A stretch of DNA of 64,000 nt from Imbricaverruca yamaguchii (GCA_034440575.1 JAOTOL010001458.1:709501-773500), one strand, 5' to 3'; positions 23,210-33,326 are shown, numbered from the stretch's first letter. Numbers and translations: made by a program. Notes: generated by a model not told the origin, from the sequence alone.

Positions 23210-23605
23210 ACGCACTGGTCATGCGCGAACAGAACCCACCAACACCATGCCCACAGCAGGTGACTGCGCACTGGTCATGCGCGAACAGAGCCCATCTCTC
23301 CGTCCAGAACGTGGAAGACTGCGCAGTGGTCATGTGCGAACAGAATCCACCAACACCATGCCCACAGTAGATGACTGTGCACTAGTCATGCGAGAGCAGA
23401 ACCCACTTCTCCGTCCAGAACGTGGAAGACTGCGCAGTGGTCATGCGCGAACAGAGCCCATCTCTCCGTCCAGAACGTGGAAGACTGCGCAGTGGTCATG
23501 CGCGAACAGAACCCACCCCCACCGTCCCCACAGTGGAAGACTGCGCACTGGTCATGAGCGAACAGAACCAACCTCCAACGTCTCAACAGTGGACCACTAC
23601 GCAAT
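23210..23605. repeat. ~55-bp minisatellite, about 7 copies
   Basis: Units alternate GTGGAAGACTGCGCAGTGG, TCATGCGCGAACAGA and CCCATCTCTCCGTCCAGAA. Periods of about 53-57 bp alternate between two unit variants, giving a higher-order pattern. Confidence 0.85.
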
Positions 23606-24023
23606 TGGACGGATAGCGAGCGTGCGAAGACCATAGCCCGCAGGATACCTGCAGGAACCTACTCGTGAGGCAAGTCCACACACACTAGATACAATTTGTA
23701 CAATTCGGAAAATCCCTGCCATTATAGCATCTCACAATTAGAGGTGCGCATTCGCCGTTTCGGTTGCACAACACGCACTTGATTGCACAATATCTACTGC
23801 TACACGACGCTAGCAACCACTGCTCACTCGTTGCAAAACAGCACGCCGGCATCACCCACGGGCCAACAACAGGTGTGCCCTGGGAGCACTGCCACAACCG
23901 CGGCACGAAGGACCGTTGGACGTCGTGGACATGCCGGCGGCGCAGCTGCCGAACCGATCGTGGCGCTGCTGGAACGACAAACTGCTGGCAAGATTGGCAC
24001 TGCTGGGTACGTGAACGGCGGTG

Positions 24024-24186
24024 GCGGTGGTGGTCATCGGCTTTCGACACGTCGACCGTCAAGTCATGCAGCGTCGCCAATCTCCCACGCCGATTGGTCG
24101 CGGGCAAGAGCAGCGACAGGTGAAACTCGAACCCACAATCTTTCGATTGCGAGACGGGCAACCTACCCATGGACTACTCGTCCCCT
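24024..24186 (-). mobile_element. tRNA-derived SINE, family 2, with 14-bp TSD
   Basis: On the minus strand the head reads GACGAGTAGTCCATGGGTAG (A-box region), then GGTTCGAGTTTCACC (B box), followed by CGACCAATCGGCGTG, AGATTGGCGACGCT and CATGACTTGACGGTCGA. It aligns over its whole length to the copy at 49466-49626. The flanking direct repeat CGT(G/A)AACGGCGGTG (24010-24023, 24187-24200) differs at one base. It lies about 500 bp beyond the 3' end of the kinase gene, possibly in its 3' UTR or just outside it. Confidence 0.88.
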
Positions 24187-24684
24187 CGTAAACGGCGGTG
24201 AGTGACGACATGTCCAGGTGCCTGAGTTGAACCGGCAGATGCTGAGCGTTGCGAGCTACTGGCTTGGACGCCGGCGAGCTTGACCAACACCGCCAAAGTC
24301 GAACGGTCCTCGAAGCAGCCAGTTCACGGAATGAATTCCGATGGTGGGTTGCCAACGAACTGCCGCTGCTCGGATCCTCGACTCGACGTCAGTCAGCTGA
24401 GCATGCCTTCTCCAATGCGACCTGCCACGCCAGTCTGACCAGTGGAGCCCGCCGCTGCGTTCGAACCGTCCAGCAGTCATGGTCGAAGGTGACCGGCCCA
24501 TGACCCAGGCATGACCATCCGAGATCCAGGCCTGGTCCAGGCCGGTGGCTCTCCCTCCCTCACTCCCGGACGTCTGAAGTGGCCGGACGGTTGTCGTGCA
24601 GAGGTGACCAACAGGCCAGCCCGCCCGGCGGCCGGACACGTGCGAGCGTCTTCGAGTTTCGGCCCAGACCTCGGCGGTCCACTG

Positions 24685-25785
24685 TCACTGGACGTCCTTC
24701 GCGTACCACTTGCCGAAGCGGCCCACCGCCTTCTCCCAGTCCTGCATCTCGCGGCGCAGGTGCGCGCCCCGCTGCGGGTCCGGCTCGAACACGCGCTCGA
24801 CGGCGCGCAGGGCGGCCACCTGCCGGTCGTCGCGCCAGACGCCGGCGGCGATGCCGGCCAGCGCGGCGGCGCCCCACGCCGACGTCTCCACGTCGCGCAG
24901 CCGCTCCAGCCGCACGCCCATCACGTCGGCCGCCATCTGACACACCACGTCGTTGTTGGCGACGCCGCCGGCCACGCGCACGTGCCGCAGCGGGAAGGCC
25001 ACCTCCGCCTGCACGCTGGCCTGCAGCTGGCGCAGCCGGAACACGATCGCCTGCAGCAGCGCCAGCGTCATGTGCGCGCGCGTGCTGGCCGTCGTGACGC
25101 CGATGAAGCCGGCCGACGCCTTGAAGTCGTTGACGGGCGCCGCCAGGCCGGAGAAGGCCGGCACGAACCGGACGCCGGCCGCGTCCGGCACGGAGGCGGC
25201 CAGCGCGGCCGTCTCCTCGACGCTGGCGTACAGGCCCACCTGGCGGCCCCACAGCACGCTGCAGGCCGTGTCGCCGGCCGAGCCCTCGGCCATGAACACC
25301 AGCTGGTCGCCGCGCTGCCAGCCCACGCACGGGTAGACGCCGTGCAGGGACGTGTGCGGCCGGCCGCCAGTGTTCACGTCCAGGAACGAGCCGGTGCCCA
25401 GCGTGACGGCGATGTCGCCGCGCCGCAGACAGCCGGAGCCGTACAGCGAGGCGCTCTGGTCGCCGATCACGCAGCCGATCGGCACGGCCGCGCCCAGCAG
25501 CGGCGGCGCCGTCGCGCCGAACGCGTGCGTGTTGGGCACCACGCGCGGTAGCAGGCTGGCCGGCGGCACGCCGAACAGCGTGCGGATGTAGCCTGACCAG
25601 CACATCAGGTACGGGTCGAAGAAGCCGGTGGCGGCCGCGTTCGTGACGTCGCTCACGTGCAGCCGGCCGCCGGTCAGCCGGTACAGCAGGAACGTGTCGA
25701 TGGTGCCGAACAGCGCCTGGCCGCGCGCGATGTCCGCCTTCAGGGCCGGCACGTTCTGCATGCACCAGAGCAGCCGCATCGTCAC
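24685..25785 (-). CDS. GK5: Glycerol kinase 5-like FGGY kinase, last coding exon (exon 4)
   Basis: This 1101-bp exon carries most of the ATP-dependent sugar/glycerol kinase fold. It begins VTMRLLWCMQN directly after a CCACAG acceptor (phase 0) and ends KWYAKDVQ then TGA. Landmarks in order: FGTIDTFLLYRLTGG, NAAATGFFDPYLMCWSG, IGDQSAS, the phosphate-2 loop TLGTGSFLDVNTGG, VFMAEGSAGDTA, FVPAFSGLAAPVNDFKA, the adenosine-binding VAGGVANNDVVCQMAADVMG, then AWGAAALAG. Order and spacing match animal GK5 proteins (human about 529 aa, from memory), which are cytosolic putative glycerol kinases. Third codon positions are almost all G or C. Overlapping long frames on the plus strand are shadows. Upstream exons are at 26.2, 28.3 and 30.2 kb. 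The acceptor region is duplicated just upstream (see 25786-25895). Confidence 0.9.
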   Translation of the reverse strand: MTMRLLWCMQNVPALKADIARGQALFGTIDTFLLYRLTGGRLHVSDVTNAAATGFFDPYLMCWSGYIRTLFGVPPASLLPRVVPNTHAFGATAPPLLGAAVPIGCVIGDQSASLYGSGCLRRGDIAVTLGTGSFLDVNTGGRPHTSLHGVYPCVGWQRGDQLVFMAEGSAGDTACSVLWGRQVGLYASVEETAALAASVPDAAGVRFVPAFSGLAAPVNDFKASAGFIGVTTASTRAHMTLALLQAIVFRLRQLQASVQAEVAFPLRHVRVAGGVANNDVVCQMAADVMGVRLERLRDVETSAWGAAALAGIAAGVWRDDRQVAALRAVERVFEPDPQRGAHLRREMQDWEKAVGRFGKWYAKDVQ

Positions 25786-25895
25786 CTGTGGACAGGTCAG
25801 ACTCGCTGTCGGCTTGCACGCACCGCCAGAGCACCCTCGTGGTCACCTATAAGCAGATTAGACTCGCTGTTGGTTTGCATGTACAACCTGACTGT
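25786..25895 (-). repeat. Duplicated splice-acceptor region upstream of GK5 exon 4
   Basis: Read on the minus strand, two consecutive blocks share GACAGCGAGTCTGACCTG-like sequence (the other copy is AACAGCGAGTCTAATCTG). Each ends in AG then GTGAC: the real exon start at 25785 and a copy at about 25842. The copy continues GTGACCACGAGGGTGCTCTGG, matching the exon's GTGACGATGCGGCTGCTCTGG, and would translate VTTRVLWRCVQ against the real VTMRLLWCMQN. So about 55 bp spanning the acceptor and the first 11 codons is tandemly duplicated. The unit order suggests the outer copy is a decoy. Confidence 0.85.
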
Positions 25896-25917
25896 CCTCA
25901 TTGTCATCTCCAGCGCT

Positions 25918-26110
25918 GGATCCACCACTTGTGTACCTCAGTCACTCCAGTCATATTTGGGGCGTCGCGGTCGTCACTTGTGTACCTCGGTCAACCTCAG
26001 CCATGTCTGGAGCACCACAGCCCTCACTTGTACATATCGATCATCATCAGTCATGTGGGGAGCGTCGCAGCCACCATTTGAGTACCTCAGTCATCTCAAT
26101 CTCAGTAAAG
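25918..26110. repeat. 50-bp tandem repeat in GK5 intron 3, about 4 copies
   Basis: Units read GTACCTCAGTCA, then CTCCAGTCATATTTGGGG, then CGTCGCGGTCGTCACTTGT, with about 25% divergence between copies. It fills the interval between exons 3 and 4. Confidence 0.75.
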
Positions 26111-26230
26111 AGCACGTCAGACGCTGGTAATGTATGCAGAGTTGCCTACACAGAGCTCAGAGTGTTGCCTGCACACGCCAGGCGGGTGCACCGAACTGGG
26201 AGGACTGACCGGATGGCTGGTGTGCCCCAC

Positions 26231-26332
26231 CTGGCTATTCATCAGACGAAGCACGCTGGCGGCCAAGAAGCGAGGACTTCCCGTCAGCAAGTGCAGAAGC
26301 CAAGCGCCGAAAGCGGATACGCGGAAGCGGAC
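26231..26332 (-). CDS. GK5: GK5-like exon 3 (left boundary uncertain)
   Basis: The minus-strand frame reads WLLHLLTGSPRFLAASVLRL followed by MNSQ, then the donor CAG|GTGGGG in phase 0, which joins exactly to VTMRLLWCMQN of exon 4. In animal GK5 the equivalent peptide (an LHFF-type segment and a basic stretch, then an S/T-rich tail) links the SWN block to the LRL block; the 34 codons counted here equal the expected length. The problem is the start. The available acceptor-like TTTCAG (26338-26343 region) lies 4 nt before the expected first codon and in a phase that does not fit the end of exon 2. All the acceptor-like AGs in the 45-bp array upstream share that phase. Possible explanations are a longer exon 2, an unusual site, an assembly error or a damaged gene. 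Confidence 0.65.
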
Positions 26333-26336
26333 CGAC

Positions 26337-26500
26337 CTGAAACCGGTCAGCACACATCCAGCACGGACGGTACGGAGCGAGCTGAACCCGGTCAGCACAC
26401 AGCTAGCACGAACAGTACGGGGCAGCCTGAAACCAGTCCCCACACATCTAGCACGAACAGTACCAAGCGACCTGAAGCCGTTCGTCACACATCTGTAGGC
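26337..26500 (-). repeat. 45-bp array repeating the GK5 exon 3 acceptor-like site
   Basis: On the minus strand, units of 45 bp contain GTGTGCTGACCGGTTTCAG, with variants GGGACTGGTTTCAGG, GACCGGGTTCAGCTC and GAACGGCTTCAGGTCG. About four copies run immediately upstream of exon 3, so four AG acceptors with similar pyrimidine-rich lead-ins occur at 45-bp steps. The period is a multiple of three, and the frame stays open from 26548 through exon 3. Confidence 0.8.
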
Positions 26501-26999
26501 AAGTTCCTTTGTCTGACAATGATAGTTTATGGTTTGTCTCGCTCGCACGGTAACTGGTTTTTAACTCAAATAGGTTCTCCAGAACCGCCGAGTTATCAAA
26601 TACACGAGCCGCTTGTGCCCTTGTATTGACCGGGCTGATTACTAATCATTACGGCGCCAGCTTGTGCAACAGCTAGCAACGACACTTGCGTGTCCCGTTC
26701 CCAAATTCCTGGCTCAACAGTCATTGCATGCGCCAGTGACGGTCAGCCGTCGAGCGTCTGCACACCTGCCCACCCTCACCCGCTCGGCTACATCCTACCG
26801 CCTTGACCGTCCAATCGCATCTGGGCGAGCTGTTCGCGCGAGAGGGTCAAAACCCCACGGGGGCGAGACGCTAACGCCCTGGTCTGTCACTGGCCGGCAT
26901 CACCTACTGCACCACAACGCACAGGGAGGGGCCCGGTCGTCGCACTCCAGACACGCTCCACATGTGCGGCATGGTACAATGGTGATGCGAGTGTCACTT

Positions 27000-27610
27000 G
27001 ACGCCCGGCTGGTGACACCCGGCTGATGACACCCGGCTGATTGATTGATTATTGGGGTTTTAGGGTGCATCAACCCCATTGGGTTATATTGCACCCATAA
27101 CAAGGCTGCCTAAGCGCGCGTCAGACTGTCACGTAGGTATATAACACATTGGTGGCCATTAAGGCGCTTGATGTAAGATCTGGCGAAACAAATTTATTTA
27201 GGTAGGTGCGTAAATTACGTCAAATCCTATCTCGACAAGAAAGCACAAAACTGCTCCATTATGCATGAATCGGGAATCATCTCTCAAAAAGTCCTTCAAC
27301 TTCAGAGCATTTGCAACACATCCAAAGTGTACACCCGGCTGATGACACCCGGCTGATGACACCCGGCTGATGACACCCGGCTGATGACACCCGGCTGATG
27401 ACACCCGGCTGACGACACCCGGCTAATGACACCCGGCTGATGACACCCGGCTGGTGACACCCGGCTAATGACACCCGGCTGATGACACCCGGCTGGTGAC
27501 ACCCGGCTGATGACACCCGGCTGACGACACCCGGCTAATGACACCCGGCTAATGACACCCGGCTAATGACACCCGGCTGATGACACCTGGCTGGTGACAC
27601 CCGGCTGTGT
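27000..27610. repeat. 14-bp ACACCCGGCTGATG array split by a 287-bp insert
   Basis: Three units lie at 27000-27040 and about 20 at 27328-27610, in GK5 intron 2. The intervening 27041-27327 is unrelated AT-rich sequence starting GATTGATTGATTATTGGGG. It contains the dispersed motif noted at 23003, so it is probably an inserted short element. Confidence 0.9.
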
Positions 27611-27939
27611 AATGGCGCAGTGACACAGCGTCCGACGCCAAGCCATCGTCGCCGCGCCGGCGCCGGATCTGACTCAACCCTAGCAAACGTCGCACGAGGC
27701 GTCACCTGGCAATGTCATCTGAGTACCGGCCGGTGCCTGCCGAGGGTCTGGGATCCGCCCAGATGCCGGATCCCACGACACATGGGGGCAGCCATGATTG
27801 GTCCGCTAAGCGCATTCGAAAGAGGGCCCAAAGTGAACACGCCCAGAATCTGATGTGCAGTACCGATACGTTCAGGGCCATAGTGGTGAACATGAGGTGC
27901 GAGACGGATACGCGCAGGGGGTTTATTGGCGGATCTGAT

Positions 27940-28150
27940 ACGCAGTACAGACACGTCTAGGGGGCATAGTGGTGGGCAGGGGGCACAACACCGACAATCT
28001 CAGAGGCATAGTGGTGGCTCTGCGGTACAATATCGACAAGATCAGCGGCATAGTGATGGGCAGAAGGTACAACGCCGAGAAGCTCAGATGCATAGTGCTG
28101 GCGCTGAAAATATCGCTGATAGTGGTGGCGCCAATGCACCGATGCTGAGG
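27940..28150. repeat. ~46-bp tandem repeat in GK5 intron 2, about 4 copies
   Basis: The word GCATAGTGGTGGGC recurs with (G)GTACAA.A.CGACAA between copies. Copies are diverged. It lies 70 bp from exon 2 but does not include its donor. Confidence 0.75.
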
Positions 28151-28221
28151 CGCAGTACCGAAACATGGACAGGGCGCTGCGTGGGCAGACCTGGGACGAA
28201 CACACGCGTGACCGAGAATAC

Positions 28222-28356
28222 TGACTGGTTCCAGGAGTCGACGAGCGCGTTTGCGCGGCGATCGCTCCAGCAGATGATGTTGTGGTACGTCTTGCCCGTC
28301 TGGCGGTTCCACGTGGTGAACGACGACCTCTGGGTACTGATGCCCAGCGTGGTGAT
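28222..28356 (-). CDS. GK5: GK5-like exon 2
   Basis: The 135-bp exon starts after CCCTTCAG and ends before GTATTC, both junctions in phase 0. The peptide begins ITTLGISTQRSSFTTWNRQT, continues GKTYHNIICWSDRRANALVD and ends SWNQS. It matches the conserved GK5/FGGY block GLGISTQR..F..W...TG...HN.I.WQD.RA (family knowledge), which contributes to the substrate pocket; the invariant W-x-D is present as WSD. Phase and content join cleanly to exon 1 (ending TAGQ). It is a small exon with clear sites and no local repeat at its own junctions. Confidence 0.88.
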
Positions 28357-28865
28357 CTGAAGGGAATTCGCCACCGATCCGTCATCAGGGTGATCGGCGG
28401 AGGGGGTCATGCACCGGGTGGGTACATGATTCGCTCAAGCAAGGGCGTGGTACCCCGAGGATGTCATAATTCCGATAAGGTTTCAATGTAGTTGCATGTC
28501 GTGCTTTGTGGTCATGTGCTATGCCGTCTTTATATAGTGCTACAATATTTCGTCAATTTTGCATCAGCCTTTGGCACTATCCAATTGCATTTGGTACACT
28601 GTTACTGTCACCCTTTCGCCGTGTGTGTTATTCCACCTTCGAACATTTTACCACGATTCTAGGCTTAGCCGTCCGGTTGGATAATATTCCATGGTATTTA
28701 TACCACGTGAAGGTACCAAAGGACTAACTAGATGCATTTTAAGATTTTATGTTTCTATAATTTTGTCCAGGTTTCCGAGCTCACGGCCGATCGCCTGATT
28801 GAGAGAACAAATCGCAGCCCTACAGACGGCGTAATCTGTTCAGCAGAGCGCCACTGCGCCACGTG

Positions 28866-29290
28866 GCAGCACCTATCACTTGTCCGGCAGTCGGGTCAGC
28901 AGGGCACCATTGGTGCAGACCACCAGACCAAGCCAGTGGTCAGTCCCCTGCACCAGGTGGCAGCACCACTCACCTGTCCGGCAGTCGGGTCAGCAGGGCA
29001 CCATTGGTGCAGACCACCAGACCAAGCCAGTGGTCAGTCCCCTGCACCAGGTGGCAGCACCACTCACCTGTCCGGCAGTCGGGTCAGCAGGGCACCATAG
29101 GTGCAGACCACCAGACCAGGGCAGTGGTCAGTCCCCCTGCACCAGGTGGCAGTACCCATCACTTGCCCGGCAGTCGGGTCAGCAGGGCACCATAGGTGCA
29201 GACCACCAGACCAGGGCAGTGGTCAGTCCCCCTGCACCAGGTGGCAGCACCCATCACTTGCCCGGCAGTCGGGTCAGCAGGTGCCATGCA
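28866..29290. repeat. 95-bp higher-order array in GK5 intron 1, about 4.5 copies
   Basis: Units of 94-95 bp comprise the donor-bearing core (CACTCACCTGTCCGGCAGTC) plus AGCAGGGCACCATTGGTGCAG and ACCACCAGACCAAGCCAGTG. It continues directly into the 56-bp array, with which it shares the core and the word CACCAGGTGGCAGCACC. Confidence 0.9.
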
Positions 29291-30075
29291 CCAGATGGTG
29301 CACACCACCAGCCAGCGGCACCGTGGCCAGTCGCCTGCACCAGGTGGCAGCCCTCACCTGCCCGGCCAGTATGCACCAGGTGGCAGCACCACTCACCTGC
29401 CCGGCAGTCGGGTCTACGCCACTGCACCAGGTGGCAGCACCACCACCTGCCCGCCAGTCGGCTCACCAGTATGCCACTACACCAGGTGGCAGCACCACTC
29501 ACCTGCCCGGCAGTCGGGTCACCAGTACGCCACTACACCAGATGGCAGCACCACTCACCTGCCCGGCAGTCGGGTCACCAGTACGCCACTACACCAGATG
29601 GCAGCACCACTCACCTGCCCGGCAGTCGGGTCACCAGTACGCCACTACACCAGATGGCAGCACCACTCACCTGCCCGGCAGTCGGGTCACCAGTACGCCA
29701 CTACACCAGATGGCAGCACCACCCACCTGCCCGGCAGTCGGGTCACCAGTACGCCACTACACCAGATGGCAGCACCACTCACCTGCCCGGCAGTCGGGTC
29801 ACCAGTACGCCACTACACCAGGTGGCAGCACCACTCACCTGCCCGGCAGTCGGGTCACCAGTACGCCACTACACCAGGTGGCAGCACCACTCACCTGCCC
29901 GGCAGTCGGGTCACCTGTACGACACTACACCAGATGGCAGCACCACTGACCTGCCCGGCAGTCGGGTCGCCAGTACGCCACTACACCAGGTGGCAGCACC
30001 ACTCACCTGCCCGGCAGTCGGGTCACCAGTACGCCACTGCACCAGGTGGCAGCACCACTCACCTGCCCGGCAGTG
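29291..30075 (-). repeat. 56-bp array of duplicated GK5 exon 1 donor sites
   Basis: Most of the roughly 13 units contain, on the minus strand, GACTGCCGGGCAG|GTGAGTGG, then TGCTGCCACCTGGTG and TAGTGGCGTACTGG. The genuine exon 1 end is CACTGCCGGGCAG|GTGAGTGG at 30063. The array therefore begins at the exon-intron junction and repeats the last 12 exon bases plus a full-consensus donor every 56 bp into the intron. The plus-strand open frames here are repeat translations. Confidence 0.92.
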
Positions 30076-30368
30076 AGGCCCGCGTCGCTGACGGCGCCGC
30101 GGAACACGGCGCACACGGCGTCCAGCAGGCCGTCGGGGTCGATCTCGACGCGGTCGGGCCGCGGCCGCAGCAGCTGCACGTCGCGCCGACACGCGCCCAG
30201 CGGCCGCAGCTGGTCGTCGTGCACGACGCAGCGCACCGACGTGGTGCCCACGTCCAGCGCGGCCACCAGGCGGCGGCTGCGTCGGCCGTCGGCCGTCGGC
30301 CGGCCGGTCCGCGCGTCGCCGTTTTGGCCGCTGTGACCGCAGTTGCGGCTGTCGCCGGCGTCGGGCAT
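30063..30368 (-). CDS. GK5: GK5-like exon 1 with kinase N-terminus
   Basis: The first coding exon has 102 codons and ends in phase 0 at CAG|GTGAGTGG. The start at ATG 30368 gives MPDAGDSRNC and about 33 residues of polar leader before the conserved core LVAALDVGTTSVRCVVHDD, the FGGY phosphate-1 loop. This is followed by the VEIDPDGL block and FRGAVSDAGLTAGQ. Animal GK5 proteins start the same loop after a leader of 20-25 residues, so the start is plausible, though the frame remains open further upstream. The four exons together predict about 547 aa. GC-rich codons match exon 4. Confidence 0.85.
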
Positions 30369-30539
30369 GACTCGTGGGAGACCTCTGTGTGCCGGTGTCT
30401 CCGGGTGTCGGCCGGGGGCACCTCGAGCGGGCGCCGCCGCGATCGCCGACGCGTCTTCGATGGGCGAGGGGGAATGGCCTGCCGGTGGATGTGTTCGGGA
30501 ACGGCTGTCGTCCTCGTCTGGCTGTGCTGCTGTTGCAGT

Positions 30540-30655
30540 TGCAGCGGTGATGACGGGAGAGTGCAGCAGGAGCAGCAGCGATGACCGGAGAGAGCACCAG
30601 GTGCAGCAGTGATGACCGGAGAGAGCAGCAGGAGCAGCAGTGACGATAGCGCGGG
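30540..30655. repeat. ~32-bp GATGACCGGAGAGAGCAGCA repeat
   Basis: Three to four units of GCAGCAGTGATGACCGGAGA then GAGCAGCAGGA lie upstream of GK5 exon 1. A related stretch in the opposite orientation occurs at 32348-32415 (CTCTCTCCGGTCATCACTGC), so the two could pair as inverted repeats 1.7 kb apart. Confidence 0.75.
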
Positions 30656-30709
30656 CTGTCGATGAGGATAATTTTATCAGCGCCAAATTCCGCACCTGAA
30701 CTGCACCAC

Positions 30710-31120
30710 AAGGCAGTCAACACTAACACCCGCACTGCCACTCACCAACGTCTGCACTGTCACCCGCCAACTTCTGCACTGTCACCCGCCAACTCCTGTA
30801 TTGTCACCCGCCAACTCCTGCGCAGTCACCTGCATTCGAGACATCACATCACAATCATACTACTGTAATTTCACTGGCATTCCATTCAGCCATACTCACG
30901 CACGTGTTCTCTTAGACAATTGTCATACCATTCACATGCTAACACAACCGTCACATACTGTCATGTTCACGTACACACACGCATTTGCCCAGAGGGTTCC
31001 CAGAATAGGCTGTCACATACTGTACACGCATGACGGTCACATCCAACCGTCAGACACTGACACGTCAACATCAGTCAGACAGCGGCAGCCGACGACGCCA
31101 AAGAGTCAGCTATCAACCTT
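30710..31120. other. 5' flank of GK5 with short CCGCCAACT repeats
   Basis: At 30750-30830 the word GTCACCCGCCAACT recurs three or four times. The remainder is CA-rich simple-looking sequence. No exon recognised. Confidence 0.45.
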
Positions 31121-31479
31121 ACCCGGAGAGGAGGGGTGACAATAGACGCTGACTTCGACAGCCCGGCTGGCGGCGACTGCCGACTAAGCAGCGGGACCGG
31201 TCGGCGCCGGGATGATTTCCGATTGTGGCACCTGTCGTTATTCGCACGGGGGATGGTCGTGACTAAGTGTATCTTATCAAAGTGTTCCTCACAGGAAGCT
31301 TTGCTGCACTTGGGTGGCTCTACTTAAAACTCAGGGATGCTGTAAAGCCTCAGGCGCATCACACTCCAGTCAGTTTTTATCTCTCCATGGCCCTTCCCAA
31401 TCACTGACGGGCCTTCCAGCCGTCAAGGACATTCGAGCTCTGAAGCTGCCCTCGTAACCACAGCTAGCCTTTACCGACT

Positions 31480-33320
31480 CTGTTTAGATCTCAGGGGCCA
31501 TGTTTTTTCATCGTGATCCTTTCCAGGCCTCTTGGGCATTCCGGTCCGGTCCAGTTCTCTATTACGCTCAGTGGCCATTTCCAATCATCCGGGGACCTCT
31601 CAAGCTGTCGGGGTCCCTTTCTGGTTCTTGACACCCTTTCTAGCTTCAAGTTGTTCAAGCCGTTCAAGTTTTTGCAAGACCTTGTTCATCCACTAGGGGC
31701 CGCTCTCAACCTCAGAAACCCAGACTAGTCTTCTGACACTCAGAGAACCTCTTCATCTTCCATGGTCCTCTTCTCCTTTTAGAGGGCCAACACAGTCCAG
31801 CCCTGTCCAGCTGCCATCTCTGGAGAATTTCAGCTATGAGATACGAACTCAGAAGTCCTCTTTAGCTCTTCCAAATCCTGCTCATCTCCAGAAGCCCTTT
31901 TTAACCCCAAGAAAATCCCAGCTATCTCTGGCCCTCAAGCGCCCTGTTTATCCTGCAGAACTCTCAGCTGAGGGACCAGTTTTTACCTCAGCTGTTAGGG
32001 GGCCTTTTCAGACGACGCTGTTATTTCCAGCTGGCGTGGGTATCTCAACCCTCGGGAGGCCCATCTCTCTCGTCTTCACGGCTCTTGTCAGCAGTCAGGG
32101 CGAGGCCCTCGGGCTTCAAAACCCCCTTAGGTATAAACAGTTCGATGCGCTATGAGTTGCATTCGACTATATATCGGCCCCTACGCCTTGAGGGGCTCTT
32201 GCGGGCCTCCGAATGCGATCGCCCGGAGGACCCATCAGACTCGCCAGGGATCGGCTGCACCTCCAGCCCGTGAATAAGCCACCGCGGTTTAACAGCTTGG
32301 AGCTCCTACACGTGCTTAGAAGCCCCTTGGTGGTGCTTAGAAGCCCCTGCTTCTGCTGCTCTCTCTGGTCGTCGCTGCTGCTCCTGTTACTCTCTCCGGT
32401 CATCACTGCTGCACCTTGTGTACCACTGGAAACCCTTCGCTTTGGCCCGGACTACCTCCGTAGCTAGAGGGCCTCCTCATCAGCGTGTGGGCCTATCAGC
32501 ATGAGTCAAAGCCGATCTAGTAGCTCTGCACGTCCGACCTAGGGTCCCCATCAGTCGGCTCAGGGATGCTCTTTCACGACTCAGGACACTCCGTCCGGCC
32601 AGAATCTCTTCTTTAAAAGCTTGGGCCTCTTCTTTAACACAATGGGCCTCTTGTGCGGCTTCAGCCCCTATCGGCTCATCCCCCCCCCCCACCCCCACAC
32701 ACACATATCGGCTGTAGGCCATATTCGACAGTCCGGGTTCCTCCCGGCTAAAGGTCCTCCACGTCGACACAGGGGCCTCGTTGCCGAGCCAGGGCCTCCT
32801 CTGTCAGGACAGAGGCCCATTTTCAACAGCCTGGGCCCAATTCATCTTGCCAGGGGCCTTGGTACAGCTTGGGTCCTATTCGTCGGCCCAAGAACCCTTT
32901 CTGACGGCTCGGAATCGTCTCTAGGAACTAGGGGCTCCTCTTTCGTGTCCGGGTTCTTCTGACGACCCAGGGTCTTTTCCGGCAAGCCTGAGGCCCTTTT
33001 TCAAACTACGGGACACTGTTCATGAGGTCAGCTGGGGCTCTGCCGACAGCCCAGGCTCCATTCAAATTGGCTCAGCGCCCTCTGCCAGCTCGGGCCCTTC
33101 TAACTATATGGGGCCCCCTCCGATGATCTAGAAGCCTTTCACGTTAGCCCAGTTAAAGGCCATCAGCATCTTCCTCGGGACATTTTTCGTTGACTCGTGG
33201 TCCTCAACATCTTCCTGGGGGCATTTTTCGCTGACTGGGCCCATGACCCTTTCAGTCAGCCCGGGACTACTTCGGTCGGTTCAGGGGCCCTACATCTCGG
33301 CCCATGGGGATTGGTTGTTG
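31480..33320. repeat. Ancient decayed C/T-rich tandem repeat
   Basis: For about 1.8 kb the words GGGCCTC, AGGGGCC, TCGGCTCAG and TTTC recur every 25-35 bp with heavy divergence. It looks like an old minisatellite comparable to 2690-3360. No coding signal. Confidence 0.55.
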
Positions 33321-33326
33321 ATTGGA

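Noticed and set aside
24511..25551. Plus-strand 346-codon frame opposite GK5 exon 4
   Set aside because: It is a shadow of the GC3-rich minus-strand exon, with low-complexity Arg/Ala/His content.
28880..30584. Plus-strand frames of up to 462 codons
   Set aside because: They are repeat translation of the GK5 intron 1 array running into the antisense of exon 1; the minus strand carries the real homology.
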